Shown piece after piece: positions 23,529 through 35,772 of a stretch of DNA of 64,000 bases. The notes under the pieces are model-generated. The model did not search any database. It saw only the letters and a list, made by a program, of their open reading frames with translations, and was not told the origin of the DNA. The translations under genes were made by a program, and so were the position numbers. Numbering within the stretch: the stretch's first letter is position 1; each line of letters begins with the position of its first letter. Source of the DNA: Cornus controversa (taxonomy: Eukaryota; Streptophyta; Magnoliopsida; Cornales; Cornaceae); assembly GCA_026545225.1 (NCBI GenBank), contig CM048849.1, positions 42,804,336 through 42,868,335 of the forward strand, given 5' to 3'.

Positions 23529-25033
23529 TGATAGGCGTTAAATGTTACGCATTCTAGCCTCCTAACTTATGCATTTTATTCTCTTAGTGATAGATTATTT
23601 TGTTATTTTACTTTGTTTTAGTGTTTTCTGTATTTTCAGGGCCTTAATGATTATTTCAGTTAAAACCAAGTTTTTGGGCTTTTAAAGAAGACATCCAAGA
23701 TGGTGAGATGAAGCCTACATCAAGGAGATTCACTCAACCATTTATTTCAACTCAAATCAGCCCAAGAAAGAGGTCCAAGAGAATTATAGCTGCTTAAGAA
23801 GGTTTCGGGCCTGAAACCCAAATCTGCGCATAATACAGTCTTAATCCTGTTTTGGAAAACGGACCAGAAGTCTTATTTCCGAGCCTCAAATTGACATTAT
23901 TTTCGCGTGGGGTTGAACGAAATTTGATTCTGCACACTTTTGTATTTCACCCGTAAATCGGACTTCTAGTGGGTCAAAAGTTGGGCCGAAGTCAGCAGGA
24001 AAAACCCACTTGATTAGTGCTGCGGGAAACCCTAATTTATTCCTAATTGGATTAGGACTTTGGTGCATTCTCTTGGGGAATAAAGGGAAGACTTGGAGGC
24101 TGAATTGAGAGAGCTTACACAGAGATTGGAGAGTTTGAGAGGGCTGAGAAGAGAACAGAAACATATTGCAGAGCCATTGGAGAACAAAGTCATACGCATA
24201 ATTCAGAAAGATGATGTCTTCTTCCTCAACAGTTGAAGCTTCTTATTCTACCATGAGCGGCTAGTTCATCCACTAGGGTTTTGATGTAGCCCTAACAAAG
24301 CATTAATGGTTTGATTATTTTAATTATTGGGGACCTTTATATACATGCATAGATTGTGTAATTCAGAGGATTCTTATTAAGGAATTGAGCAATAAAAGTC
24401 TTGTAATTTCAATCTCAATGATTTCTTATCTTGTCTTAGATATTTAGTTGTTGTTATTGAACTCAATCTCTCTTATTTTCTGTGATCATGAGAGAGATTA
24501 TTACACAATGGTAATCACTGAATATATTGTTATGAGCTTTGATGGATTATGCCTAGAGAAGATGAACCATACTGCACCCTAGATTAGAGTAGTTAGGCAG
24601 ATGGCCCATGCCAATCGAAGATAGTCCATGGATTAGCCTTAATCATATGTTATTTTCTTGACGGATGAAGGTGAGCTTGTAGCCACCGACACCACTTATG
24701 CATGATGTAATTCCCCTATAATTGATTCAATTGACCATTGATTGTGGAGTTAGTGGTGAAGTCAAACATCCTAGATTTCTCTCATATTATCTTCACTATC
24801 TTATTTATCTTTGATTTATTTTATTTTAATTTTTCATTAATTTAGTTTAAAAAATCAGAATTCTTTTCTTCTAAATTTAATTAGAATTAATTCCGTATTC
24901 CAACTCATCAGACCATAATCCCTGAGGTACGATACCCCTTTCGATAGTCCTATTCTGCAAGGAATTCGTTCTATTGCGAAGTGTGGAAATTTTTAATTGG
25001 TATACTTTTTGAGTCACACTCACACACGAATCA
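23529..25033 (+). repeat. Athila 5' LTR
   Basis: 1505 bp, equal in length to the 3' LTR. Confidence 0.95.
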
Positions 25034-25038
25034 ATTTT

Positions 25039-25056
25039 TGGCGCCATTGCCGGGGA
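25039..25056 (+). other. Athila primer binding site
   Basis: TGGCGCCATTGCCGGGGA matches the Asp-tRNA-type site usual in Athila (TGGCGCCGTTGCCGGGGA) with one difference, six bases after the LTR. Confidence 0.85.
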
Positions 25057-25178
25057 TTATTTATTTGATTGATTGGATTTTACAGAATTAGTTTTAATTG
25101 GATTTTTAGTTTAGGAAAATTTTATATTTTGTTTTTAATTTTGTTTTTGTTTTCTTTTCAGGTGCTTTTGGTTAATAT

Positions 25179-26864
25179 ATGCAAGGTCGTCGTTCTTTAG
25201 CTGATCCTTTGATACCTCTTGATCCTGAGCCTGAACGTACTCTTAGACAACAGAGGAACATCCCTGTTGATACCATTGTGCAAGAGGAAGCAATAATTGA
25301 AGACATGGCAGAAGAGAGGAATAACAACCTTGTCCCTAATGCTGATGGAGAAAGAGCTAGATTACTTAGGGACTACTATGTTCCTGAGACATATACCTCA
25401 CCAGCAGGTTTTCAACTGCCCAATGTCACAGCACAGAATTATGAGATCAAGTCCAGCATTATTCAGATGCTACCATCTTATTTTGGGCTGACTCAAGAAG
25501 ACCCTTACAAGCATCTGGATGACTTTATTGAAGTGTGCTCAACTACAAAAATTCACAACTTCTCTGAAGATACTTTCAGAATGAGACTTTTTCCATTCTC
25601 TCTGAAAGACAAAGCAAAGTATTGGTTCAACTCTCTACCGGCTGGTTCTATCACGACTTGGACTCAGATGCAACATGAGTTTCTCAAGAAGTATTTTTCG
25701 ATAGGGAAGACCAATCAGTTCAGACGTGCTATCACTGGTTTCTCCCAACATGAGGGGGAACAATTTTATGAGACATGGGAAAGATTCAAGGACCTTCTTA
25801 GGAAGTGTCCCCATCATCAAGTTCCTAAGTGGCAACTAGTGCAGAGTTTTCATGAAGGGCTCACAGAAGCCAACAGACAGATGGTTGATGCGTCATGTGG
25901 AGGTACTTTTATGTTGAAGAGTGAAGAAGAGGCATGGACCTTATTTAAAAATCTTAGTGACAACTCTCTACAACATATGTCCTCTACTCGTTCTAGCAGA
26001 CCTGCCACTACCAGGAAGACTGATGGGATTTTTGAGGTTGGTGCTTCAGAAGCTATGCCAACTGATATTGATTTAATTGCACAGAAGGTGGCTGCAATTA
26101 TGACTACCAATCAAACTCCTTCTGCTTCAAATTCTTCATTGCTAGGCCCTTGTGAATTTTGCTCTAGTCCTATGCATAATGTGAGCAATTATCCTTCAAT
26201 GGGGCAATTTTCTGATATTCAACATGAGCAAGTTCAAGCTACTTTCACTGGACCAATGAATCCTCCACGAGGTAATACTTACAATCCCACATGGAGGAAT
26301 CATCCTGGGTTTTCTTACAGTAATCAAGGGGCAGCAATGCAACCATCATATCAACCTAGGACTTTTGTGCCTCAACAACAATATCAAACACAAAGTCCTA
26401 TGGCCCAAAGAATTTTTGCTATTGAAGACAAGCTGACACTTACCTTGTCTAAATTTGACAAGCTTGATTCTCTCATAGAGATAGTGCAAGCTACTGCAGT
26501 AACAGTACAATCTACAGTTCAGCTAGTGCACTCGCATTCTCAATCCATTGCCAAATTGGAATCTCAGTTTGGACAACTTGCTACTTCACTATGCAGAAGA
26601 GAAGAAGGGAAGCTCCCTAGTCAACCAATTGCTAATCCAAGAGGGATGCAAGCTTCCACAAGCAACCTACACCATGAGCAAGTTCAAGCCATTACCACTT
26701 TGAGAAGTGGGAAAATAATTGACAATAAGGTGGGTGAGAAGAAAGAAGAAGAAAAAGTGACCACAAGTCCAAGTGCTGAAATTCCTTATGAGCCCAAGGC
26801 TCCTTTCCCACAACGTTTTCTTGAAGCATCTAAATTGGGGAAGCAAGGGGGACAAGCTGCATGA
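25179..26864 (+). pseudogene. Athila gag (first 561 codons, then frameshift)
   Basis: The frame opens with ATG at 25179, 145 bp after the LTR. Residues 90-230 carry the retrotransposon Gag core, with KDKAKYWFNSLPAGS and FLKKYF motifs. At about residues 325-340 a zinc-knuckle remnant reads CEFCSSPMHNVSNYPS and lacks the last cysteine. A glutamine-rich and coiled region follows. In Athila, Gag runs into Pol in one frame. Here the frame shifts near 26840, and homology continues in another frame to an amber codon at 26965-26967. Capsid function was probably lost in this copy only late, since most of the frame is open. Confidence 0.85.
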
Positions 26865-26988
26865 CATGATGGAGGTGTTTCACCAAGTGAAGATTAATTT
26901 GCCACTCCTTGATGCCATCAAGCAAATTCCTCCTTATGCAAAATTTTTGAAGGACTTGTGCACTTAGAAAAGGTGTTCTAAAAGCCAT

Positions 26989-29445
26989 GTGCCAAAGAAA
27001 GTGATGCTGCCACAACAAGTAAGTTCAATAATTCAGCAGTGTACTCCTCCCAAGTACAAAGATCTTGGTGCTCCAACTATCTCATGCATTATTGGGGAGC
27101 ACCATGTGGATAAAGCTCTTCTTGATTTGGGTGCAAGTGTGAATTTGCTACCCTATTCAGTTTACTTACAATTAGGCTTGGGAGAATTGAAGCCTACCTC
27201 GGTGGTATTACAATTTGCAGACAGATCAACAAAACAACCCCGAGGAATCATAGAAGATGTGCTCATTAAAGTGGACAAGTTCTACTTTCCTGTTGATTTC
27301 ATTGTACTTGACACTGAGCCGGTTCACAATCTGAAGAGGCACATTCCAGTGATCCTTGGTCGACCTTTCTTAGCCACCACTGATGCTTGCATAAATTGTA
27401 GGTCGGGGATCATGGATATTTCATTTGGCAACATGAATGTCAAGCTTAATGTGTTCAATACTATCCAACACCCCCCAGATCAAAGTGATGTGTTCTGCAT
27501 GGATGATATTGATGAATGTGTGGAGGAATTTGTTTCATCCTCTATATCTCGAAACTCCCTGGAGGTATGTAAGTCTTTTTATGACTTTGAGAACATTAAT
27601 GATGAAGAGTTGTGTGAAGAAGTGCATGCTATGTTGGAAGTGGATGTTATTCAGAATACTCCACCATGGAGAATTCCAATTGAGCCACTACCTTCTCTCT
27701 CTAGCACTCCCCTAGTGCCTTCATTGGAGTCCCCTCCAGAATTAGAGTTAAAGCCTTTGCCTGACAAATTGAAGTATGTATTCTTGGGGGCACAGAAAAC
27801 TCTTCCTGTTATAATTGCCTCTGATCTGACAGAAATTCAAGAGAAGAGCTTAGTAGAGGTTTTATACCAACATCGTGAAGCAATTGGATGGAGTGTTGCT
27901 GATCTTAAGGGCATTGATCCCTCAGTTTGCATGCACAAAATCCATTTGGAAGAAGGATGGAAGCCAACTAGAGAGGCACAGAGGCGACTGAACCCCAACA
28001 TGAAGGAGGTGGTAAAGAAAGAGGTTATCAAATTACTTGATGCAGGAATCATTTATCCAATTTCTGACAGCACATGGGTGAGTCCGACACAAGTGGTTCC
28101 AAAGAAATCTGGTCTTACCATTGTCCCTAACTCTATGGGAGAGTTTGTTCCACAACGTACTGCCACAGGTTGGCGTGTTTGCATTGATTACAGAAAGCTC
28201 AATTCTATGACAAGGAATGATCACTTCCCTCTTCCATTCATTGACCAAATACTTGAAAGGTTAACTGGTCAGAGCTATTATTGCTTTCTGGATGGCTACT
28301 CTGGTTATAACCAAGTAGCTATGGATCCAGAAGATCAAGAGAAGACCACTTTCACTTGTCCCTTTGGTACTTTTGCGTATCGTCGTATGCCTTTTGGATT
28401 ATGTAATACTCCGGCTACATTCCAGAGGTGTATGATGGCCATCTTTTCTGACATGGTGGAAAAATTCTTGGAGGTGTTCATGGATGACTTCTCTGTTTTT
28501 GGATCATCCTTTGAACACTGTTTGAGCAATTTATCACTTGTGCTTCAAAGGTGCCGAGAACGGAATTTGGTACTTAGTTGGGAGAAGAGCCATTTTAGGG
28601 TGAAAGAAGGTATTGTATTGGGCCATATTGTTTCAGAAACGGGCATTGAAGTTGATAAAGCAAAGATCGACCTAATTGCAACTCTGCCTCATCCAACTTC
28701 GGTAAGGCAAGTTCGATCTTTCTTAGGCCATGCCGGGTTCTATAGAAGATTCATCCAGGATTTCAGTAAAGTGGCTCGACCATTGTGCCATTTGTTATCT
28801 AAAGATGTTCCCTTTATCTTTGATGAAGATTGTGTGAAAGCTTTTGAAAAGCTTCGGTCTCTGTCATCCTCTGCACCAATTATGCAGTCTCCAAAATGGG
28901 CTGTACCTTTTGAAATCATGTGTGACGCCTCTGATTATGCAGTGGGAGCCGTGTTGGGACAGAGAGAAGAGAAACGACCACATGTCATCTACTACGCTAG
29001 TAAGACTCTCTCTGATGCCCAACTCAATTATACAACCACAGAGAAAGAGCTTCTAGCTGTAGTGTTTGCCTTGGACAAGTTTCGTTCTTATTTATTGGGG
29101 TCCAAGGTGGTTGTCTACTCTGATCATGCAGCATTGAGACACTTATTGGCAAAGAAAGAAACCAAACCGCGTCTTATTCAGTGGATTTTATTGCTGCAAG
29201 AATTTGATTTGGAGATAAAAGACAAAAAGGGGACGGAGAATGTGGTTGCGGATCATTTATCTCGAATCGAGTTTGAGCCAGTGATCGATGCATTACCTAT
29301 TCGAGATTCATTCTCGGATGAGCAATTGTTTGAAATTACTCTGATGAAAGTTAATGGCCAAAGGTTGAAACATTGTATGGAAGGATGTGTGCCAAGAAGA
29401 GACGTGGAGTCCGTCGACTTGACGGATCCCGTCTATCCGACTTAA
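26989..29445 (+). pseudogene. Athila pol: protease, RT, RNase H; integrase deleted in frame
   Basis: An 818-codon open frame. Protease (residues about 35-130) has the DLGASVNLLP motif usual in Athila instead of DTGA. Reverse transcriptase (about 340-560) has CIDYRKLNSMT, DGYSGYNQV, MPFGLCNTPATFQR and the catalytic FMDD. RNase H (about 640-760) begins EIMCDASDYAVGAVLG and ends NVVADHLSRIE. Twenty-odd residues later the frame jumps to KVNGQRLKH, a motif from the far C-terminus of Athila integrase, and stops. The zinc-binding and DDE parts of integrase are therefore absent, yet the reading frame is preserved. A whole Athila pol would be several hundred residues longer. Confidence 0.9.
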
Positions 29446-30185
29446 TCCCTTCGGAGAGTCAATCGTCTCCTACGGACGTTAAATTGTAGGTTCTGTATGT
29501 ATTTCTATACTTTATTTCTTTTAGTTTTCTTTAATTTTAATTTTTAGTTTTAGTTTTCTTAAATTTTTCTTCAATTCTAGTTGCGTTTTAATGTTTTTTC
29601 TTTGAGTTTTTGATGTATAAGTTGCTTCCGGAGGATGCCAAGAGGTGTACCGAGGTATTCGGACTCAAGACGGGTGAAAAATAGTGCTCTCGGTCGACCT
29701 TGGGCGATGGAGACTCAAAAATATCAAGTCTCGGTCGACCTTGGGCGATGGAGGTCCAGCAGGGTACCAGAGGGGGGATCGATCGCCCCATTGAAGGGGG
29801 ATCGATCGCCCAAGGATTTTTTAAAGGGGAACCCACCATCAGGTGGGCGATCGATCGCCCATCCTTGGGGGGATCGATCGCCCAAGCCCAAAACTTGGGC
29901 TGGCCGAGAATTCTCCTTATATATGGACACCCACTCCTCCTATGTTGATACTACTTGCATCCTAAGCCTCTTTGAACTCCAATTCAAGTCCTACATCATC
30001 TGGAAAATTAATTTCTTCAATTAGTGATTATTATACAAGAATTCAACATTGATCATCATCAACTTCAACATCAAATTGGATCAAAAATCACTAGTTCTCA
30101 AAGGAAGCTCTCACTTTTTTAAGTTCAACATCAAAGTAAGTGAAGTTTTTCTTTGAAGAAATTGTTCAAATCTTTTTGAGGGCTT
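29446..30185 (+). other. Athila leader between pol and the env-position ORF, with GATCGATC palindromes
   Basis: It holds a 41-bp direct repeat containing ggtcgaccttgggcgatgg (29689-29753) and four copies of a GATCGATCGCCC block (29774-29884). One of them, gggcgatcgatcgccc at 29845-29860, is a perfect 16-bp palindrome. Such blocks could fold as RNA hairpins ahead of the downstream ORF; that role is inference. Confidence 0.7.
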
Positions 30186-30335
30186 TTGAAGACCAAGTTT
30201 GGGGGATCAATTTGGTGCATTAATTTGTTCGATTTGGGTGGAAAAATTGCCGAAAAGAGGAAGTTGAAGGTTACAAAAGAATTGTGCACACCAAGTGTTC
30301 GATTTAATTCCTCAACCACATTTTTTTCTACTTCT

Positions 30336-32139
30336 ATGGCACCAAAGAGAGCAAGTCACCAAGGTGCTTCAAGTTCACGTAATCCTCGCCGAGCGAGGCA
30401 TGATCCGACCACAGGTTCTTCACGATCTCGCCGAGAAGGTATTCAAGAGAGATGGCATCCAAGGGCGTTGAACTTTGAAACAACGTTTGACATAGCCGAA
30501 CTTTATGGTATGTTTCCCGAGACACGATGGGGGATTTTCGACATCCGTCGTCGTCGGTCGGCATCCATCTTTGTTCCACTCTCATCTACCATTTACCCGA
30601 GGCTTGTCAAGGTATTTTATCAGAACTTAATGCCGAAACCTGATGAGCGGGATGTGCTTACTTCTTCCGTAGATGGAACAATAGTTCAAGTGGACATGTC
30701 ATCCATTGCCATTGCCATGGGTTGTCCTCATGAATGCCCAGCTAATTTATCTCATATCTATACTCCTTTACCCGACGAGTTGTCGGTGGGCAATGTGGTT
30801 GCACGATTGTGTGCCAACCAATTTTTTGGGCCGAAAAGGAATGCAGCTTCAAAGTCTTCAATGCCAAATCATTTATGGTTCCTTGACGCTGTTCTACTCA
30901 AGAATGTATGTCCAATTGGACATAAAACCAAAAGACGTCAAGAGTTCATTCGATCATTATATGCTATATATTTTGGGCATTTGCTGTCATTCCCACAGAT
31001 TGTCTGGGGCCAGATGGAGAAATTCTATTCCAAAGTTGTGGCCAAGGTACCAGACAGTGCAAGTGACTGGGAGTTTCCATTCCCTACTATTATTCACCAG
31101 TTGCTTGTAGCACAGGGGTATGCAGTCCATGAGGACGAGCTTGCCTTTCCACATGATCTTCATTATGGCACGCATGACTGGAACCTGAGTCGATCTCATA
31201 TGCACCAGAGAGTCATAGCGGCGCCTGGTGAGGTATCTCGGTTGGCCCAGGGAGGAGAGCATGTAGATATACCACCACCGGTGGAAGATCCAGAGGAGAT
31301 GGAGGCAGAGGAAGAGGAAGTGCAGGCACAGGCTGGTGGCCATGATTATCAATATTTAGAAGGGCAGATTACTGGGTTGACAGCCCAGTTTGGCACCCTA
31401 CAGACAGAGGTCTCCACACAGTTTGGTGCAATGAGAACAGAGATGGTGGATCACTTTCGTGACACTCGCCAAGAGCAACTAGAGATGAGGAGGATGATGC
31501 GTGCACTGATTGTAGTAACCCTTGTGGACGGGTGTGAGTGGGCGGGTGCATAGACAGACACTGGGCTGAGCTACCACACTGACAGGGTACAAGGTGCTCA
31601 ATCCCACATCGCCTGGGTGTGGAAAAGGGGATGTGCTTATATGTAGTATGTTCTCTTCAAATGGTATGAGGCCTTTTGGGGTAAACCCAATAGCAAAACC
31701 GTGCAGGCTATGGCCCAAAGCGAACAATATCATACCATGTGTTGGAGCGGGGTATTACAGTTGGTATCAGAGCCTGAACCCAGCCGGAAGTAAGTGTGCC
31801 GACGAGGGCGTCGGGCCTCGTAGGGGGGTGGATTGTAGTAACCCTTGTGGACGGGTGTGAGTGGGCGGGTGCATAGACAGACACTGGGCTGAGCTACCAC
31901 ACTGACAGGGTACAAGGTGCTCAATCCCACATCGCCTGGGTGTGGAAAAGGGGATGTGCTTATATGTAGTATGTTCTCTTCAAATGGTATGAGGCCTTTT
32001 AGGGTAAACCCAAGAGCAAAACCGTGAGGGCTCAGGCCCAAAGCGGACAATATCATACCATGTGTTGGAGCGGGGTATTACACTGATGCGCCAAGCAAAC
32101 TTGGATCCGGATGCTCAGTCACCACCACATCCTTGATAG
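30336..32139 (+). pseudogene. Athila env-position ORF (putative plant transposon protein), interrupted by a TRIM
   Basis: The frame is open from 30186. The likely start is MAPKRASHQG at 30336, about 150 bp in. The middle (FYQNLMPKPDERD, VQVDMSSIAIAMGCP) matches the putative plant transposon protein domain found after pol in Athila. The C-terminal part is acidic, then a coiled coil (ITGLTAQFGTLQTEVS). I see no signal peptide or membrane segment, so an envelope role is not supported here. At 31511 a TRIM with duplicated CTGAT splits the frame; the original frame resumes after 32087 and stops at 32137-32139. Confidence 0.75.
31511..32082 (+). mobile_element. TRIM (terminal-repeat retrotransposon in miniature), 572 bp
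   Basis: Two 249-bp direct repeats (31511-31759 and 31834-32082) open TGTAGTAACCC and close GGTATTACA. Between them lie a Met-tRNA primer site TGGTATCAGAGCC (31762-31774), a spacer and a purine tract (taggggggtgga). Target duplication CTGAT is at 31506-31510 and 32083-32087. There is no coding interior, so it depends on other elements. Repeat copies differ at seven bases, all within 31659-31725 of the first copy. Confidence 0.95.
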
Positions 32140-33773
32140 GGAGGTAACCATCTTTTGTATTTTATTTTATTTTTAGTTTTTATTTTGCTTTTTATTTTTC
32201 TTTTTATAGTTAGATTCTTATTATGAAAAAAAAAATGAAAAATGAAAAAATATTTTATTTTTTTTTAGGATTTTTCTCTTTCATATTTATTTTCACCCAT
32301 ACTATTTTCACTTGATCTTTGGGGTATAGTGGTTTGTTTTGACAGGTTGAAACATCCAAGTTTGGGGGTGTGCTTGCATTGCCTTCGTGCTAGTGATGTA
32401 CTCTATTTTCTTTCCACTACTCCATGATCCCGGTAATATCTTTCTTACTCTTCTCTATGCTTTGATTGGTAGTACATTGAGGACAATGTACAGTTTAAGT
32501 TTGGGGGTGAGGCGATGCCTATTTTTGTACTTTATTGCATATGGGGGGAAATTGGTGTGAAATTCTTTTTGTATTAGGATTTTATTTTATTTTATTTTCT
32601 TAGTTTATTTTTTATTTTATTTTGTTTTATTTTTAGATAGAATGTTTTGACATGATTCAAAGGATTAATACCTTATGTAGGTGCATAACTTACAATTTTT
32701 GAGTATGTTTGAAAATTTTGAAAACTGTGATTTAAATTAAGTGGTTTTAATCATGGTTTGCAATAACATGTTTTGGAGTGATTAATTTTAGTTTCCTTAC
32801 ATGCACAAACACACTAGCATAGTCTTATGGGGTATAGACTTTGGTTTTGAGTTATTAAGTTACATATGCTTGATATTAATTAGTATCTCTTGAGAATGAG
32901 TACCGATGATGTGTTATACTTGACTTCAATGAAAAAAAAAAAAAAGAGAAAAGAAGTGAAAAAAAAAGTGATGAATAAGCAAATCAATTTGATCCTTTTC
33001 ATGAGTAACCGGGCCTCTATGCCTCAGGAAGCACGGAGTGTTAGCGTAAAAAGTGAAAGGGTGAGAAAAGATGAGCATTGGTTGTTTTGATTTGTAGCCT
33101 GACTGATTCGAGTAATTAGGTCTTTAGGGTATCTTAAAGCCTAGTGCCCTAAAGCCAGCTGGTTTGGGAGTCACTGACTGAAAGCTTGTTACATGGATCT
33201 TTCAGAAAGCTTAATAGATCAAGATATTGCACAACCAATAAAGCAATGAAAAAAAAAGAATGATGAAAAAGAAAAAATGAAAAAGTCATGTATTCATGTT
33301 TGGAAGTATGATTTCAATAAGGGGAGCTAGTGAGTTGAAGGGGTATGTGCCATAATATATTCAGAGCTGGGTTATGCTACATAAGATGACTGCTAGTTCA
33401 CTTTACACGACGGGACTAGAGTTGATTATTTTGAGATATGTTGATGTGAATTATGCATGGGGACCACTGATTTGAATTATGGAATTTGAAAGTTTGAAAT
33501 TATTCTTGAATGCAAGTTTGTAATTATATATTGTAATCTTCTTCTTGAAATAATGTTGAAACAGAATTTTGAATGTTTGTGGGTAACATTTCTGGAAATC
33601 CTCACGAGACTATACTCGTCCACTAGGGGGAACCTAGGGGTTTAAAGGCTTGTTGCATATGCTAAATGCAATCGTTTCTCCCACGAAAGTGGAGTTAGGT
33701 AGTTCAGTTAGTGTTTAGTAGTTTCTTTGTTTTAGTTTTGTTTTATTTTATTGCTAAGGGACTAGCAATATGT
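32140..33773 (+). other. Athila 3' untranslated region
   Basis: It is T-rich and non-coding, with aagtttgggggtg at 32358 and 32497 duplicating the functional polypurine tract. A-rich runs are at 32930-32970 and 33247-33290. No gene is seen. Confidence 0.7.
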
Positions 33774-33786
33774 AAGTTTGGGGGTG
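33774..33786 (+). other. Athila polypurine tract
   Basis: aagtttgggggtg directly precedes the TG of the 3' LTR. Confidence 0.85.
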
Positions 33787-35291
33787 TGATAGGCGTTGAA
33801 TGTTACGCATTCTAGCCTCCTAACTTATGCATTTTATTCTCTTAGTGATAGATTATTTTGTTATTTTACTTTGTTTTAGTGTTTTCTGTATTTTCAGGGC
33901 CTTAATGATTATTTCAGTTAAAACCAAGTTTTTGGGCTTTTAAAGAAGACATCCAAGATGGTGAGATGAAGCCTACATCAAGGAGGTTCAGTCAACCATT
34001 TATTTCAACTCAAATCAGCCCAAGAAAGAGGTCCAAGAGAATTACAGCTGCTTAAGAAGGTTTCGGGCCTGAAGCCCAAATCTGCGCATAATACAGTCTT
34101 AATCCCGTTTTGGAAAACGGACCAGAAGTATTATTTTCGAGTCTCAAATCGACATTATTTTCGCGTGGGGTTGAACGAAATTTGATTCTGCACACTTTTG
34201 TATTTCACCCGTAAATCGGACTTCTAGTGGGTCAAAAGTCGGGCCGAAGTCAGCAGGAAAAACCCACTTGATTAGTGCTGCGGGAAACCCTAATTTATTC
34301 CTAATTGGATTAGGACTTTGGTGCATTCTCTTGGGGAATAAAGGGAAGACTTGGAGGCTGAATTGAGAGAGCTTACACAGAGATTGGAGAGTCTGAGAGG
34401 GCTGAGAAGAGAACAGAAACATATTGTAGAGCCATTGGAGAACAAAGTCATACGCATAATTTAGAAAGATGATGTCTTCTTCCTCAACAGTTGAAGCTTC
34501 TTCTTCTACCATGAGCAGCTAGTTCATCCACTAGGGTTTTGATGTAGCCCTAACAAAGCATCAATGGTTTGATTGTTTTAATTATTGGGGACCTTTATAT
34601 ACATGAATAGATTGTGTAATTCAGAGGATTCTTATTAAGGAATTGAGAAATAAAAGTCTTGTAATTTCAATCTCAATGATTTCTTATCTTGTCTTAGATA
34701 TTTAGTTGTTGTTATTGAACTCAATCTCTCTTATTTTCTGTGATCATGAGAGAGATTATTACACAATAGTAATCACTGAATATATTGTTATGAGCTTTGA
34801 TGGATTATGCCTAGAGAAGATGAACCATACTGCACCCTAGATTAGAGTAGTTAGGCAGATGGTCCATGCCAATCGAAGATAGTCCATGGATTAGCCTTAA
34901 TCATATGTTATCTTCTTGACGGATGAAGGTGAGCTTGTAGCCACCGACACCACTTATGCATGATGTAATTCCCCTATAATTGATTCAATTGACCATTGAT
35001 TGTGGAGTTAGTGGTGAAGTCAAACATCCTAGATTTCTCTCATATTATCTTCACTATCTTATTTATCTTTGATTTATTTTATTTTTCTTTTTCATTAATT
35101 TAGTTTAAAAAATCAGAATTCTTTTCTTCTAAATTTAATTAGAATTAATTCCGTATTTCAACTCATCAGACCATAATCCCTGAGGTACGATACCCCTTTC
35201 GATAGTCCTATTCTGCAAGGAATTCGTTCTATTGCGAAGTGTGGAAATTTTTAATTGGTATACTTTTTGAGTCACACTCACACACGAATCA
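33787..35291 (+). repeat. Athila 3' LTR
   Basis: 1505 bp, ends CGAATCA, followed by CTGTT. Confidence 0.95.
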
Positions 35292-35310
35292 CTGTTCAAT
35301 TATCATATCA

Positions 35311-35686
35311 TACCCCTCCGGTGAGCCTATAAATAAAGGTCCAGAGGTGAGGAAAAGAGGACCAGAAGATTCTCAGAAAAAGCTAAAACTCTGCACAACT
35401 CTTCACTCAAAATCCAAAACTCCAAAACACATAAACCCTGAAGGAGAAGAACAACAAGCACATCATCCACGTGCCGTTCTTCACTAAAGTTTCAATCCAA
35501 CTCAAGATCAAGCTCTTGTAGCCCTTGAAGCCGGATTACTAAAGAGATCGAATCAGAGGACCTTATCTTCATATTTCTTTTGTAAAGATTTACAGAGGAT
35601 TGTACCCTTTTTTTTAAATCAATAAAATTGTTTATTTGTCACTAATTTTCGTTCCTAGATTTTCGGACACGAAATTTGTGTGTACA
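35311..35686 (+). repeat. Tat 5' LTR, first ~310 bp missing
   Basis: It aligns with 49146-49521 with roughly a dozen differences. It keeps the TATA box tataaataaa (35328) and a polyadenylation-like aataaaa (35621). Confidence 0.88.
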
Positions 35687-35692
35687 AATTTC

Positions 35693-35710
35693 TGGCACGC
35701 CCGGTGGGAC
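35693..35710 (+). other. Tat primer binding site
   Basis: TGGCACGCCCGGTGGGAC starts six bases after the LTR; its complement ends CCA, as a tRNA does. I do not assign the tRNA. Confidence 0.65.
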
Positions 35711-35772
35711 CATCTCTGCCTCTCATCTCTCTCTCCTACATTATATCTCCCAAACTCCGTTCGTCAGAATCT

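Larger units (their letters stand above)
23529..35291 (+). mobile_element. Ty3 Athila element, integrase-deleted, carrying a TRIM
   Basis: Two 1505-bp LTRs (TGATAGGCG to CGAATCA) flank an Athila-type interior: Asp-tRNA-type primer site, Gag, protease with DLGA, reverse transcriptase with FMDD, RNase H, and an ORF at the env position. Target duplication CTGTT is at 23524-23528 and 35292-35296. By eye the LTRs differ at about 26 positions (near 1.7%), so insertion was fairly recent. It cannot be autonomous: gag-pol is frameshifted and integrase is missing. Confidence 0.95.

Noticed and set aside
29774-29884. Bacterial HIP1-like GCGATCGC sites or bacterial contamination
   Set aside because: The repeats lie within a continuous Athila element with matching LTRs on both sides.
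30336-31510. A true envelope protein
   Set aside because: No signal peptide or membrane segment is visible; the sequence fits the putative plant transposon protein domain instead.
31511-32082. Cassandra-type TRIM with 5S rRNA promoter
   Set aside because: No 5S rRNA-like promoter box was recognised in the 249-bp repeats.
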